Assembly: GCF_964355755.1 (NCBI RefSeq)
Contig: NC_092674.1
Location: forward strand, 23,526,001 to 23,590,000
DNA length: 64,000 nt
Direction of reading: 5' to 3'
From: Antedon mediterranea
Taxonomy: Eukaryota; Echinodermata; Crinoidea; Comatulida; Antedonidae
Part shown: positions 34,223 to 48,400 of the stretch, one piece after another
Layout: each line of letters begins with the position of its first letter
How positions within the stretch are numbered: position 1 is the first letter of the stretch
Position numbers and translations under genes: made by a program
Notes under the pieces: model-generated
The model's database searches: none
Told to the model about the DNA's origin: nothing
Seen by the model: the letters and a program-made list of their open reading frames with translations, nothing else

Positions 34223-34828
34223 GTCTAATGTACACAGAGTAAGAGCCCACCCTGGTGTACTGGTCCATTAGCCCCTGCCGTTCATGGTAGGCTCTGCACT
34301 GTGGCTGCTGTGGGTTCATAGGGGACCTAAATCCGAGTTTCCTCATTTGAGTATAAATATTATTAAACAAACAAAATTGAAAAAGCATGGACTAAATTTA
34401 AAGCAGTCTTTTTATAGCATAAAGCACAATTTCAAGTTAATGATTTGGTCAAAATTATTTGGTCATACATCATTTGTTTTCTAAAATTATGATAATGTAT
34501 CGGAGCCCAACGTTTTCTCCTTTTCCTGTGTTTTCACTGAAACAAGTTCTGGCTTCGTATTCCTAAGAAAGAACAAACATTTCTGAATCAATAATATACA
34601 GAAAGATGAAAGTTTAATCTCTGTCCGAGCCATATATAAATTTGACAGTTAAACCTTTGTGAACGGTATGTATTTTTTATATTTCATACTCTATAGCTGG
34701 TAGTGTACCATGTTGATTTTCTAAAAATCTGTGAATAGAATGTCATAACTCTTTACATATATGGCTCTTAATCTCTGTTGCCGTGTGTGTTAAAGAGTAC
34801 CTATTGAATAAATTCCATTAAAAAGCCA

Positions 34829-34898
34829 GAGGTCTAATGGTTAGGACATCTATTATTATATCAAGCAGAGGGTTCTGAATTTTGGCTGGGGCGGCTCA
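34829..34898 (+). other. tRNA-like relic
   Basis: aggtctaatggttaggaca matches a tRNA A-box region of the Glu/Asp type. The later gagggttctgaattttggctg resembles a decayed B box. It cannot fold as a full tRNA by eye, so I read it as a tRNA pseudogene or SINE head. Confidence 0.4.
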
Positions 34899-35099
34899 TT
34901 TATTAACAAGAGAACTCCAAACCTCCTATAAGTTTATGATATTAAGTTATGTTTATTTTATTTGACAATTTGAAAGTGAATGACTAAATTTTGGTAATCA
35001 AATTTAAATTTTAATTAAATAATTATAATTATTTGAATTTAGATTGGCAGAATAGAAAGAATCTTTGAGTATTTCGATTAGTAATGGTTTTATAGAAAC

Positions 35100-35463
35100 C
35101 AGAGGTGGATTGCTATAAGCGGTCTATAAAAGGTCTTAGCGCTTAGCCGGCTATAATTCGTGATGTAGCAAATTGTCTTTATTATAAACCATTGCTAAAC
35201 CGCGGTCTAACTTGTAAGTGGTCTTTAAAATTGAAGCCTCTACTCAAAGGAGGCGTACTGTTGTGATTGTGAATTGAGCAAGAATGATGAATATTACCTT
35301 ATTTGGTATTCTACGTCCTCAATTTGATACTGTACGCAGTCTTAGCTAAGACTGTTTTATAGCAAAAAGGGTGGTTTATAGTAAGACCATCTATCTAATA
35401 AAGCCGGCTTTAATTGGGGAGTTAAGACCATCAGTTAAGACTGTTTTATAGCAATCCGCCCCT
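35100..35463. mobile_element. Miniature inverted-repeat element, ~360 bp
   Basis: The left end cagaggtggattgctataa and right end ttatagcaatccgcccctg are inverted with two mismatches. Internal phrases (gtcttaactg, cggtcta, ttatagca) repeat in both orientations. No coding capacity. It lies in the intergenic region. Confidence 0.8.
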
Positions 35464-36483
35464 GTGCTATTCTACTTACAGAATGGGTTGGATGACATGA
35501 AAGATAGAATGCAGCAAGGAAGGCTCACACCACACCAGGAGTGTTCCTTAAGAAAGAATAAACAACAACCAATCACCAAAAGTAAAATACTACATACAGA
35601 TAATTAGCATATCCAGGTGTGTATACGTACATAGTGAAATAACTTTAATTTATGTAGTCAATTCTACAAAACCTGATACACAGGGATCATGTCAAAATTA
35701 CTTTACTGCAGTCACTGCAGTAACTACAGTTTTACTGCAGGAATGTAAACAAACTGTCCTAACTGTGGTAGAATAATTTGACATAATCCCTCACTACAGT
35801 TTTCTGTTTGTTCAGTCCAAAATTGTTATTTCCAACCATTTACATATTTGACTTGCACACCTGCATATGATATTAATACACAACTACAACTCTTTATACA
35901 AAACAACCAAATTCTTTAGAATTTATAAACCCCTACCTTATGGACTAACACAAATATAACAAGTTGTGTGTAATAATTTGCAACAACCAAGGACCAACCT
36001 AGGTCAGGTCATCAATCGATGTGTCGTCAATCAAGCCATAGAAACAATCAAACCTGTGTTTAGGCGAGGAGCGAGGACGCACATCCCAATAAACTAACAT
36101 GGCGCAGTTTAGTCGTCAATCGTCGCAAATTGAAATTTCCATATTCTGCTTAGTTGCACCAATTAAACCATCTGTATTTCTGTTAAAATTAGTCTAGTTG
36201 TACAATACAATGACAGAGCCTTCTATTTGCCTAGAAAAACTCTGGTGCGTTAACATTTTCTATCTCTGTATGTTGTGCAAACTCTGATGTTTTACTAGGC
36301 AATGTAAAAGGGATAGAAGTGTCTTTTGCATTATTACATAGTGAGCGTTAGTAAAAATATTGGAGTGCATATTTATTTTGGTGTGGACAATTTGATAACA
36401 AATACCTGTTAAAATCAACTAAAACCACCAGAATACAGTAACATATTTAACACAAAAAAAGGGGTTTTAGGTTAAAGCGAAGT
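35464..36483. other. Intergenic DNA / 3' flank of SLC10A7
   Basis: No gene seen. A ctgcagt-rich stretch at 35705-35745 (actgcagtcactgcagtaac then tacagttttactgcag) forms small inverted repeats. Confidence 0.4.
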
Positions 36484-39400
36484 TTAATAAAAAAATATGT
36501 AAACACAAAAATAAAATACTAAATATTCAAACCTTGATTTGATTGCAGTTGTCATCCAGTGTTTGATGGAGTTCACCAGGAATCCACCGAGTAGGATCTG
36601 AGTTGGATGGTAGACCAGTAGTGGAATGGATATCAAAGAGAGGTAGTCGTAACCAGCATAAATTATTTTCAACATTGGTATACCTGTATTAAATAAGAAA
36701 AACATGAAAATGACAATCTACTATGCAGAACAGTTCTATTTAGGGGACACTCTTATTTTCCAGTGAAATGAACAAGGGGCAATATATTCTTTAACACTGT
36801 GAGGGCGTGTGGTGCTGTGTGTTGGACGTTCGACTACTGATCGTTAGACCGAGGTTCGAATCCAACTCTCGCCGCATTGCTTGTATCCTTAGGCAAGATA
36901 CTTTACTTACGTTTGCCTCTCTCCACCCAGGTGTATAATTGGGAACCCGGTTAGATCAAGACACAACTTTGCGCTGATTACTAGCTGCATATATGGGAGT
37001 ATGTTTCCATAGGTGTTTGATCAGGAAATGACTGGGGTAATAATGTTCAGCGCATTGAGAGCTTGCTTATATGCGCTATATAAGAATGAACTATTATTAT
37101 TATTATTAACACTATAGCAAACCTATAGAGACAACTTGGGATACATTACTGGGTCCCAAAAGTGTCCCCTTAATGGGGTTCTATTGTGATTATCTTTATC
37201 TTAGTTGCCACTGATGAAGATAGGCTGTGTGACAAATTTCTCCACATCTTTCTCATACACAATAATTTCATCCATTTCATCCTCTGTCTCCCTCTATAAT
37301 TATTGTAAATTGCTGGTTCAGTAACGATTTGTTCACAAAATGTGTATGTACACAAAAAAAATGATTTGAGAGGTAAATTTATCATACAAAAAATTGTTTA
37401 AAAAGTGTATGATTCTGCAAGTTTTTGCTTATGGGAGAATGGCCATACAAGTAGTTTTTATGAAATAATATTATAAATGTAATGTAATTTAAAAAATAAA
37501 TATATATATATATAAATACAAAAAAAAGTAGGTGGTGATGTACCTTAAGAAAACTTAAAATAATACGATTTAAAGACAATTCGAAAACTTTGCATATGAC
37601 TGCTCATCTCCAATAAGCACAATTTTTAAATTTATCAATCAACCATCATTGAAACCAAGTAAATATTGATGAAATATGGATTTGAATAATTTTATTTCAT
37701 CCTCGTTTTGCAATCACTTGGCAATCACCTTACTTACCCAATGTCAAAGACTTGTGTGTTGCACAGTACATGATAGTCACTGTATCTCCAGGTTCAAAAC
37801 CTAGCCTAGGGTGCTTTGATAGAAAGAATGCTAGGCTTATCAAAAATACTTGTAATGAAAATACTAGGAAAATAAAAAAAAACACATTATCTGTTAATAT
37901 CAAACAACATTTTTATTTAAGCGAATACAGTATTCAACTTCTACATTCATTCCATTTCATTGTAAAAATTTACAACCATTCTCCTGATAAAACATTTTAA
38001 CTACTACTACTAGTGTAATTTACTGTCATTTACAGTGGCATTACGTTTACAATGATCAGTTGATTGCAGGCTAGTAGGCAGGTTCTGACAAGGGGATACA
38101 GGCCTGGGGACAGGGCCTTCTTAAAGGCCTGGTTGTGCGCAGCATGAAGCCCTGATTAGGCCTGGAATCGAAGCCAGCGCACTTCCAGTGTTAAGAAGCG
38201 AAATTCAGTGCTTGTATATATTATACTTTAGGCTAACAATTTGAGTTCATATCGACCAAAATTGCAAAACTCTTTTCTACAAACTGAAGAATTTTTCGTA
38301 CCAATTACGGCTATTGCAGCTAAACTGTATCTGTCCATTTCTAAAGCAGGATTTGAGAATGTGTCACAAAAGGTCGTGTAGATAATCAGGAGTAGAACAC
38401 CTTGCCCTACCTGACCAAAGGGGGGCTTGGTTCGCTCTAACCATTCTTTAATGTATCGACGACTTATCTACAAGAGAATGAATAATATTCATTACTTCAA
38501 TAACAATGAATACATTTTCAAAATCCATTCGTAATTTCACTGAAAAGACCTAAACAATTCAATTCAAGGTATATTTATTCATTCAAAGAAATCATACAGG
38601 TAGCCAACGGCTAAAATGAGTTCAATTTTACAGATATAAAAACTAACGTACATTATATAGTAAACAACAACAACATTTTGCATAATAAGCAACCCACCAC
38701 TTTGAAATACTGTAGGCACCTAGGCATTGAGCTGATGGTTTTTATTCCTATTCCAAGTAGCTCATGCGCTCATTTGAGTGGGAATGGTAATGTCCGATTA
38801 AAAGTTTAAGCTGCTTTCACATCGCACCTGGATTCAGCGCCCTGAGAAAAATATTGCAAGCCTTGAGCATGTTTTCACATCGCTCACGAATTTGGTTTTC
38901 CAGTATCCAACAAGATAATTCATGCTCATTGTTATTTGGTTAAAAGAAAACAATTGTATGATTTCAGGAAACAAATGGCTTCGTGATCAATCGCTCTGAA
39001 TTCGGAGCCTGAATCAGGTATGGATTGGTGTAAATGCTATGCTTTACCACTGAACCATTTTCTACAATATTTTTCTCAGAGAGCTGAACCGAATTCGGGA
39101 TTTATATATTTATTTTGTTGGGGAAACTAATAAAAGCACAAATTGTTCATAATACAAAAATATTCAGGGGACACTTTCCTGTGAAATTAACAAGCGGAAA
39201 TGTATGTTTAACACTATGTCCAATTAAGGTTTTTGCATGACACTGGCATGATAGTCTAGTGGCGGTTCCAGGATTTTGAAATTGGGGAAGCCCAGGGCCT
39301 AAAAATGGTCCCCTCCCCGCCCCCCCCCCCCTTGAATCTGCCTATGATAGTATAGTTATTTGGCCTAATAATATATTTTATCTAACTTACCTGACCAATG

Positions 39401-42400
39401 ATAAGAGGAACAACAACAGTCATAGTTAATGTCATAAATACAGAACTATATGGAACTGTTGAAGAAGAGCCAAGCTAAAAAATAACAAATTTATTGATTT
39501 AAGTCACCACAACATTGAACCATCATTTGCTACAATTTTTTTGGAGCCATTTAAAATATCATATAAATTTGGACTTTTAAGTACAAAATGCATAAAGCCT
39601 CTATGCACTTCACATAAAAATAAAAGTAATCCATGAAATAAATAAAATAAAAAAGAGCAATGAAAAATGAGAGTGACAGGCCATAAAATATATGGATCTC
39701 AACTGAAGTATATGCCCGGTTGGTATAGTTTTGTATTAATTTGTTAGTTACACTTTTTTAGACACAATTGGCATTCTGTTAAAGTTATATTCTTTTTCAA
39801 ATATAGTTATTTTTATGTTATAAGGAGAGAATATACATTTTTGTTTCCAGCTCAAGTAAAGGTTGGGTCATGTGTGCAAAAATGTTTTTCTCTTTCAAAT
39901 GTTAGGCCGAATCACTTTATAGAAATCTTTTGTTATGACTCTTTTCTTTAAAATCGTTTACATTTAATTAATTCAAGTATTCCTAAACATACACATGTTA
40001 GTAAATTATGTTTACTATAGACTTATACATTAATTGGGTTTAGGCCTAGAATATCAGCATCACTAAAAAAAAAATTTAATGCCACGATTTTCTCATTAAC
40101 AATGTATTTCCTGCGCTATTCACAATATAATTTATGCGAGAAACTTTAAGCAATGCTATCCATCCACCGTAACATGCGCTTTTTATTTTTAACAAATCAA
40201 TCAACATTTTATCTAATTTTATTGCGTTCGCAGCGAGGACCCTGGTTCCGTAATTCCAAACACGTATGAAAATGTTATAGTCATTGACGAAAATGCACAT
40301 GACTGTCATGTCAAAATGTTTGAATCGTGTCGCGTAATTTGTTTCCGAGTTTGACAAATGATAAAGTCGCCCCCATCTTAATGATTAATTTCCTTATAAA
40401 TATATAATGACGATATTAACAGACTTACAAATGCAAGAAGCATCATTTTCTTATCGCCTTTACGTAACCATCAGTATTTAAAATTTATGAGTATCAAGCG
40501 ATTTCCCTCGGTAAAATCGTTCACGCGGAGCACTTTTTCCCCCAAAGAAACTATTATTTGTTTTAATCTGGTCCTCGTTCAAGTCTAGTATAACACATAC
40601 TTTACAAAAGCCACTCAACTATAGCGTCGCTAAACTTAAAACCGCACGCTGATTTTTGTTGAATTGACTATGAATAAATATGACATTAATTATACATTTA
40701 TTAGTTTCTTGACGTTTGTAATAAAGTTTGAAAGCGAACACAGAAAAACAAACTTTTATACAGACACAAACAACTTGAGTTTGTGAACACTTTGGTTAAA
40801 GTGTTTAACCTATATTTAACTAAGGTCAGGAAATATATTACAAATATACAGTAATTCAATAACAAAAATTGGTTAGGATGGCAGGAAGATGCCTTTAAAT
40901 TTTATTTTAAAGCATCATTTGTAATCTCAATATGTTTTCACAGAAGTGCAATGTTTACAAAAGGAAGTGTGTACTTTGACCTAATTTAAAGGTTTGTTAC
41001 CCCAGCACCAACAAAACTAGATGGAGACTATTTGCATAGATTTTGAGTTACAAGTACAGTATACTAGAAATTATTATTTTATTTTATTTTTAGAATCGTC
41101 ATTTTTTATAATAAACTGTAATAATGTAAATATATTAGAAAGAGATGGATGCAAAATAACTGTGATGACAATACAAAGAAAAGAGTGCCTCCAAATAAGG
41201 ATCACTTTAATATAAAAATAAATTTGTTTTTACAAAATACTTACAAATAATAACAGCAATAATGGTGTTACAAATATTCCCTGAAAGATTAAAGATTAAA
41301 TGTATAATTTGTTTAACTATTTTTTTATTAGGAAATATATAACATGCAGTAGAACACCTATCAATCGAAGGGATATCTTTAAGACCAAACAAGTGTATCT
41401 TTAATATATAATATTATACAGATATTGCCTGCTTAGAGGTTAAATATAAGATTTGACATCCCCGAAGGAATGATATTTTGTTCGATGGAATATATTTCCC
41501 GAAGCGCGAAGCCTTGTTGGTTGGAAAGTTTGAAGCTCTGTCTTCACTATCAAATTTTAAGTGACAAAAAAAATGTGATGTCACTTGAAATTTGATAGTG
41601 TAGACAGAGCTTTAGTTAGGGTTAAGGGTGTTTCAAAGGAAGAAGTCTACTTTAATCATAATTAATATCTGCTTCAAATAATATTTTATTTCAATTTTGC
41701 TGAATTAATTTGAATCAATCTATCAAATAAATATTTATTCCATACAAATTAAACATTGTACATTTAATTTAATTATTTATTTATTATTTAATAATATTAT
41801 GTAGAGGCCCACCTTTGAGACACCTCTATTAAGGGGACACTTTGCAATGACATAAATTTAATTAATTTTCAAAAATGTATTTATTACAAAAAAAAATTAC
41901 CTGACAAATATTTTCTTTAACACACTCTTTCTTTAGATAAACACAAAATAGTTGTATTTCTTTAGTATCTTTTGGTCAAAATACATTAATCCAATATTCT
42001 TTATAATTGTTTTGTTGAATTCAGTGTCACATAATAGTTTGTCAACTAGTATGTCACTTTGACAAAAAATTGGATAGAAAAAAAATTATTTACCTAAAAA
42101 AACTGTAATTTAAAGCAATATTCATTCAAATTGGCTGCTGTACCAGTGAGTTTTTTGTTGAATTTAATTTTTTTTAATAAGTTAAAACATTATTTTGAGG
42201 TTTTTTGTCTACAAAAGTAATTAACTTTATTAAAACTACAAAATGACCTATTATATTCAAAGTTTTATTTTATTAATATTCATTGTTTTGGGGGGACAAT
42301 ACATCTTTAACTTGACAAAGTTGGCTTTGTGCTACTCCATATATAAGTTTAACTATCCACCAGTGTGTTAAGTGCCATTAACATGAATTAATAAAATACC

Positions 42401-45400
42401 ACACACAACTTAGTCAATTAAAGCTGGTTCCCAACGATATTAATTTGGTTATGAACTATCTATTATTCTCCAGTGAAAATCAATTATTAGGTTATAATAT
42501 TTCATTAGAATCAGATGATTTTCCCAACTCCCTACTCAATAAAAAAACACAAGTTTTAATCTAAAGAGACCAATTATAGGCGCGAAAAAAAGAAATTCAG
42601 TAGGGGACACATATTATAAAGCTTTTGTGATGCTAAATGGGGCGTAATGTACAAGGACTTTTATCCGTCAGCACTTCACAGTATAAAAAACTTGTAACCA
42701 CTCGTTCGTTAAACTATTTTTATGTGCTGAGGCCCACTTTATTTTTACCAAATTACTCCTCAGAAAATGCTAATCAAAATGATCAGTTGATCAATTTCTC
42801 TAAGATCTACTTCTGGACAGATGGAAAAATGATTAATGGAAACCTTTATAAACTTTTATTTGTTTATCTTGACTTTTAAAAAGTTTGTTAATAAGTTTAA
42901 TAGTGATGATTGATTTAGCATTTTTAAATTTGGAATATTTTTGTTTTAAATCATGAAATTAAGGAGGGAATTTTCCTGCTTTTTAATGGATAAGCATCCT
43001 TGCCTCCTTAGATTTCTACCTGTCTTGTTTTTGTTACCTATGTTTTAAATGTATTTCGATTTTAAAGGCTAAATAAAGAATGAATCAATGAATGAGCATA
43101 ACACATTAGTGATATGTTTTCAGGTATTTGAATTTTTTTAATTTATGTTTACTAGTATTGCTATTTCAGCACAGTATATCTTTCCTTTATAGTATTTTTC
43201 TTGTTATTATTAAAGTTCAGCAACAAAATTGACAGAATTAACCAAAACAGAACTTACTAAGAAACTTCCAAATGCTGAATTGAAAATTGCTGCAGCCTGG
43301 AAAAGAAATTAACTATAATTAATAAACGAATAAAATTAAAATATATTTTATAGTATTGTATTCTGGTGATCTTGATTTTATCTCAAATTAAGTATTTTAA
43401 TTTAATTATCAGTTAATTATTTTTGAACTGTTAAAAGTTCAAGGACAAAAAATAAAAAGGCTTCTTAATTATCATTTGAAAATATAATTAGTAACAGCTG
43501 AAACAAAACAAAAACCCAAAAGAAAAAAAAACAAATTAATTTTTGATAAAAAAGTCTCTTTTAATTCATATTGTACGATTTGTCAATTTTAAGAGTATAA
43601 ACATATATATGGGATATGGGACTTAAAACTGGAGGTCCAGTATACACATCTGGTCTGCATGTACTCTAAAGAACCCTGTGCATCTATCGGAAGAGTAGGA
43701 GTCTTCATCTCAGTCCCTGCAACAACAACTTTTCTCTTTTATCTTTAAAAAAAAATTACATTAAAAAATATAGATTCTGAATGATCCAATTAATTAATTA
43801 ATTTCAATTAATCAATTAATTTTATTTCAAAAATATTGTAACTATCTAACATTAATTAAATGTTTAATTAATTAATGTTTAGCCCTGATCATGGAGGAAA
43901 TATATAGAAATAAATATATATAACAATAAATATATTTCCTTCATGCCCTGATGAAGGAATTGTGCTTGGCACTTCTTTCTGACATTTTGATTATAGCTTT
44001 CTGTTTATTTTATTTGTATCTTCCTTGAGATTTAGTCACTTATACCCACAGCATTATTATTGCTTTTGATTTAATTAAATATACATTACTTTTAGAGATA
44101 TAAATACAAAATGTATTAAAATAGGAAACAATATCCTTTTTTCTATCTTTCCTCTCTTAAATTACTAAAGTATTTTATTATAAAACTGACAGACTAAACA
44201 TTATACAATGATTGATGGCTAAAAATATATAGGATTTATTCCTGTTACTTAATTGCAGACTAGAGATGCTTCTCATTCACTTAGAAAATAAAAATTAATA
44301 ATTAATACATAGAAAGATATTGTGTATAGAAAGGCTCATCAAAAATTAACCTTATCATCTAAAATTTATACTCCATTGGTCATTATTTGTAGTTGTCAGT
44401 TCCCTCTTGATGACATTCTTCACATCTGGAGAAATAATTATTACTTAACGATATTTTAAAAACTTTTTGATAGATTTCAGAGGTGTTAATTATTGTAGGT
44501 TTATGGAAAACTAATATTGTTAACAATAATTATTCGTAATAATTATTTTTGTTAATGTTCTTTTTAACTTTTTAAGTTTTGATTGATTACAGATTTTGAA
44601 CCAAGTTTGCTTCCTTTAATATTATCATTTTATTTTTAATATATTAATGGTATACTATATTGCTTTAAACAAATAATGTTATTAAAATTTTTAACTACAA
44701 AGTAAATGAAAAAAAAAAAATTTGCAAGTATTTTTTAAAATTAACTATTTTTTCCTGCATTGTTGAAACAGGTCAACATTTCTACCAACTACATTTAAAA
44801 CCTAAAAAATTTAAATTCTCACATCCTTGAACCTTTAAGATATATTGTCCCTTTTGAAAAAATAATTGTTTAAAATATTGCTGTTGAATATGCCATTTTA
44901 ATGTCACATTCTAGTTATTCACTTTGACCAAAAAAAATATTTACAATTTGTTTAATTTAAATGTTTTTTTTTTCTAAAGAAGTGATTAAAGTGATTAAAG
45001 TATGGCCTATTTAAAATCTTCATTCTTTGTTTTTGGGGAAAATACATCTTTGTGGATATGTGCGCTTTAGGCCTATAAATCTTATCGTATCTTCCCTCAT
45101 TGTGAAAAGTTGCTTGTAATAAGTTGTGCGGAAAATCAAAGCAGTTCTTTATATCTTTATGGGAGAACCATCTATACAACATGCTAATAACTTAAACCCA
45201 TTACTGTAATTACTTTTTTTAATGAATTGAATTTATCCAAGTACATTTCAATTATAATAGACTATGGTGGTAGGAGATTTAGAAAAAAAAATGTTTTTAT
45301 ATTATACAAGTTTTCAATAAATTCTTATAATTAATTCTCACGATTTAATTAATTATACTTACAAATCCTACAGTCTAGACAAGCATATTTATGTACAGTA

Positions 45401-48400
45401 AAGTAACTAATGAATTAATAATTAAGTTAATTAATTGGGTGTGAAACACAGTACACAATAATAAGTAGAAAACCGATATTGTGATAAAACCTATTTAAAA
45501 TGTCTGTTTTTAGTCGTGTGGACGCGACTCTATAGTTCACTATGTCGGTCGGTCGGTCGGTCTGTCGGTCCGGTATCACTATGCGTTTTAGCACGCGACT
45601 TATGGCTGTTGGCCTTGTTTAGATACCATGTAAATATAATACATAATTCAATTCAACTTTTCATAATGAAATGAACTTTATATTTCCATTGAAAAAAACT
45701 TTTTTTTACATCCCCTTCTCTGTGACATCATTGGACTTGGTTCCCACTGGAATTAAATGCAAGAACGTCAACGCAAGTAATTTGACCAATTGCAAGAGAT
45801 GGATCATTCAAACAGCCTCTAGGTCCGCTTGGATCCGCCCCTGAATTGACCCTTGTAATCAGCACTTTTTATAAATACCATTTGTTTTACCATGTATGTT
45901 TTGCATTGCATTTTTATAATACTTACTTCATTTCCTCCGACTGCTTTTGTTAAGATGACTGCTGATGACACAGGAGGGGGCATACACCCGACAACTTGCA
46001 ACCTTAAAAAGGAAGTAAGGGGCCTGATATTACATAGGTAGGGGCAGGTAACTGTTAAAAGAGCTAATGTATAAATAAAAGGGCTTGATATAACACAGGC
46101 ACATTTTTTTTTTACATTTATTTCTCAATTTACATAAATATCTATCACACTATAAATAATAGCATTGTAAATAGCACAGTGGCTAACATAAGCATCATTC
46201 ATTTTTTTTCTCCTCTTTACTAGTAAATACGGTTTTTTTTTCTTCTTACTTTTCTAACCACAGAACATTTTCACAAGACTATAACACAGGCAGATTTAGG
46301 ATGTTTGAAAACAGGTGAGAATCGGATGGGGGGTGGGGCGCTGTTGTGTTGTGGGAAGATGAAAATGAATGGTGATCTGGGGGTCCTCCCTTTAATGAAT
46401 GGTGATCTGGGGGTCCTCCCTTTAATGAATGGTGATCTGGGGGTCCTCCCTTTAATGAATGGTGATCTGGGGGTCCTCCCTTTAATGAATGGTGATCTGG
46501 GGGTCCTCCCTTTAATGAATGGTGATCTGGGGGTCCTCCCTTTAATTGTTTCAACTTAAAAAAGGATTTTATCTGCTTTATAATAATTGTAATTGAATTT
46601 AAAAAATAAATATCTATTTTACCTACATATCTAAAGTTATTTAAAGTTATTTATTTTAATAGTAAAACAAAGAATTAGAATTTGTATTAATAATAATATA
46701 TTTTTTATCCATATAATAAATTAATAATTATGACAGGAAAAATGAAAATCAATTTGTATAATATTACCATTCATTAATTTAAATTAATGAAATGATGAGA
46801 ATGAAGATAAAAATGTCAACGAAGATTATATCATCTTAATGGCAAAAAGTGAGAAGAATTTTAAGGAGTGAACTAAGTCAACCATAACGACAAGAATAAA
46901 CTCAACTATTGCTTTGTTTAATATAAATTAATGTTCATGATTAGAGGTCGTTGAACTTTGCTACAAACAAAAGAAATCTGCCCAGCCATCCATTTAAAAA
47001 AAAAACTAATAACCTATTAAAATGGGTTAATAACTATTAAAGTAACTATAATCGCTCGAAGTACACAAACAATTTAGTACAGTGTTTTTTTTTCAATGAT
47101 GGCATGCTATGATGTCATTGTTTTTTTAACCTACTTATTACTAAAACAATCACACAAACTTAAGAATAGTTTTGATGGGGATAACAGGTTGTTGGCTGGA
47201 GTTAACCTAGATTCCCTTTTTATACATTTTATCATTTTAATCATTTAAACGTATTATATGTGTTACAGTATGATTAAGAACAACGGTGTTGGGGTGTACT
47301 CCAAAATGTAAAACAGTCGACGATATGCGCTTTGATTTTATTTTTAATCAATACAGTATGATCCAACTGTATTTTGCTACAGGAGACAAAATGCAAGGAA
47401 ATAGAATGTATGCTGTGCAGGGCCGTAGCCACCAGTACGGTTGGTAAGGTTTCCTGACCACTTTTTTATAGAGGTCTTCAGGGTCGAATTTTCACCACCC
47501 ACCCTAATTCCCCAGAAGAGATTGTCATTTTATATTAATAATTATATTTAAAGCATATTTGCCTTGTCTGTTTTTAACCTCTCACTACGGCCTTGGGTTT
47601 TTGACAACACAGTGGTTTGAACATAACATGAACACCGCCTTATTTCTTGTGGCTACATTCATTCATTCATTCTTTATTTAGCCTTTAAAATCGAAATTTT
47701 AAAACAAACATCACTGCTATGACTGACCTGTGTTTAGTGTTTTTGTTGCTAATTTGTATCTATTGTTATTGACATGCTGCCATAATTATATAGAATAATA
47801 CTTTTGTATAAATGATCAGGAACAGGAGGAACTACTACTACTACTGCTCTGTTTTTCAAAAAAAATGAAGAGAAATAAATAAGGGAAAAAAAAGTGCATT
47901 AACATTAACAATAACAAATTATAAATGCATGTCAATGACTTCTTAGCTATTAAATAAAAAGTTCAAATGTGGTAAAAACATTAAAAAATTTTTTGTTTTC
48001 TTACCCATTTAAAAGATGTTCATTGATAGAAGTTAAAGACAAAAGTTGAACGAGAAGCCATACAAAGCATGGTACAAAAATTAATGTGAATGATTGTACA
48101 AATATATGCAACTTCACTTGTAATAATGCACTTTTTAAGTCCTGTATTAAATGGAAAAGAAATATAAGAATAATTATTTTAGAGATGCATTATCTCTTTA
48201 AATTTTATTTGATAATGTTTTGTAATTTGGTATCGAGGACTGGAGGTAAATGGTATAATAAAGTAAGCCAGAACCGTACAACGTACTGCATTTGTTGTGT
48301 GGGTCGTTTGACCATAAACTTAGACCGAATCCTCAAGAGTATAATTTTCATATTAATTATGTTCGTTCTTGAGAACTCTGTCTATGGTACTGTATAGTAT

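Noticed and set aside
33978-34388. 136-codon minus-strand open frame beside the satellite
   Set aside because: Crosses the perfect hairpin at 34191-34222 and repeat-like sequence; no similarity to any family I know.
34829-34898. A functional tRNA gene
   Set aside because: A-box-like sequence is present, but the B box is decayed and no full cloverleaf can be drawn by eye.
40076-40357. 94-codon minus-strand open frame
   Set aside because: No recognisable domain, intronic, and no supporting signals.
40430-40455. Short first exon MMLLAF with a GTAAGT donor on the minus strand in an SLC10A7 intron
   Set aside because: It would give an in-phase alternative start into exon 7, but there is nothing beyond a six-codon frame and a donor match, which can arise by chance.
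42637-42879. 80-codon open frame on the plus strand
   Set aside because: Lies upstream of a retroposon-like 3' end and might be a relic, but I see no reverse transcriptase or other motif to support it.
46279-46559. Open frames on both strands ([10 protein letters not shown] and [10 protein letters not shown] repeats)
   Set aside because: By-product of six exact 30-bp repeats in an SLC10A7 intron.
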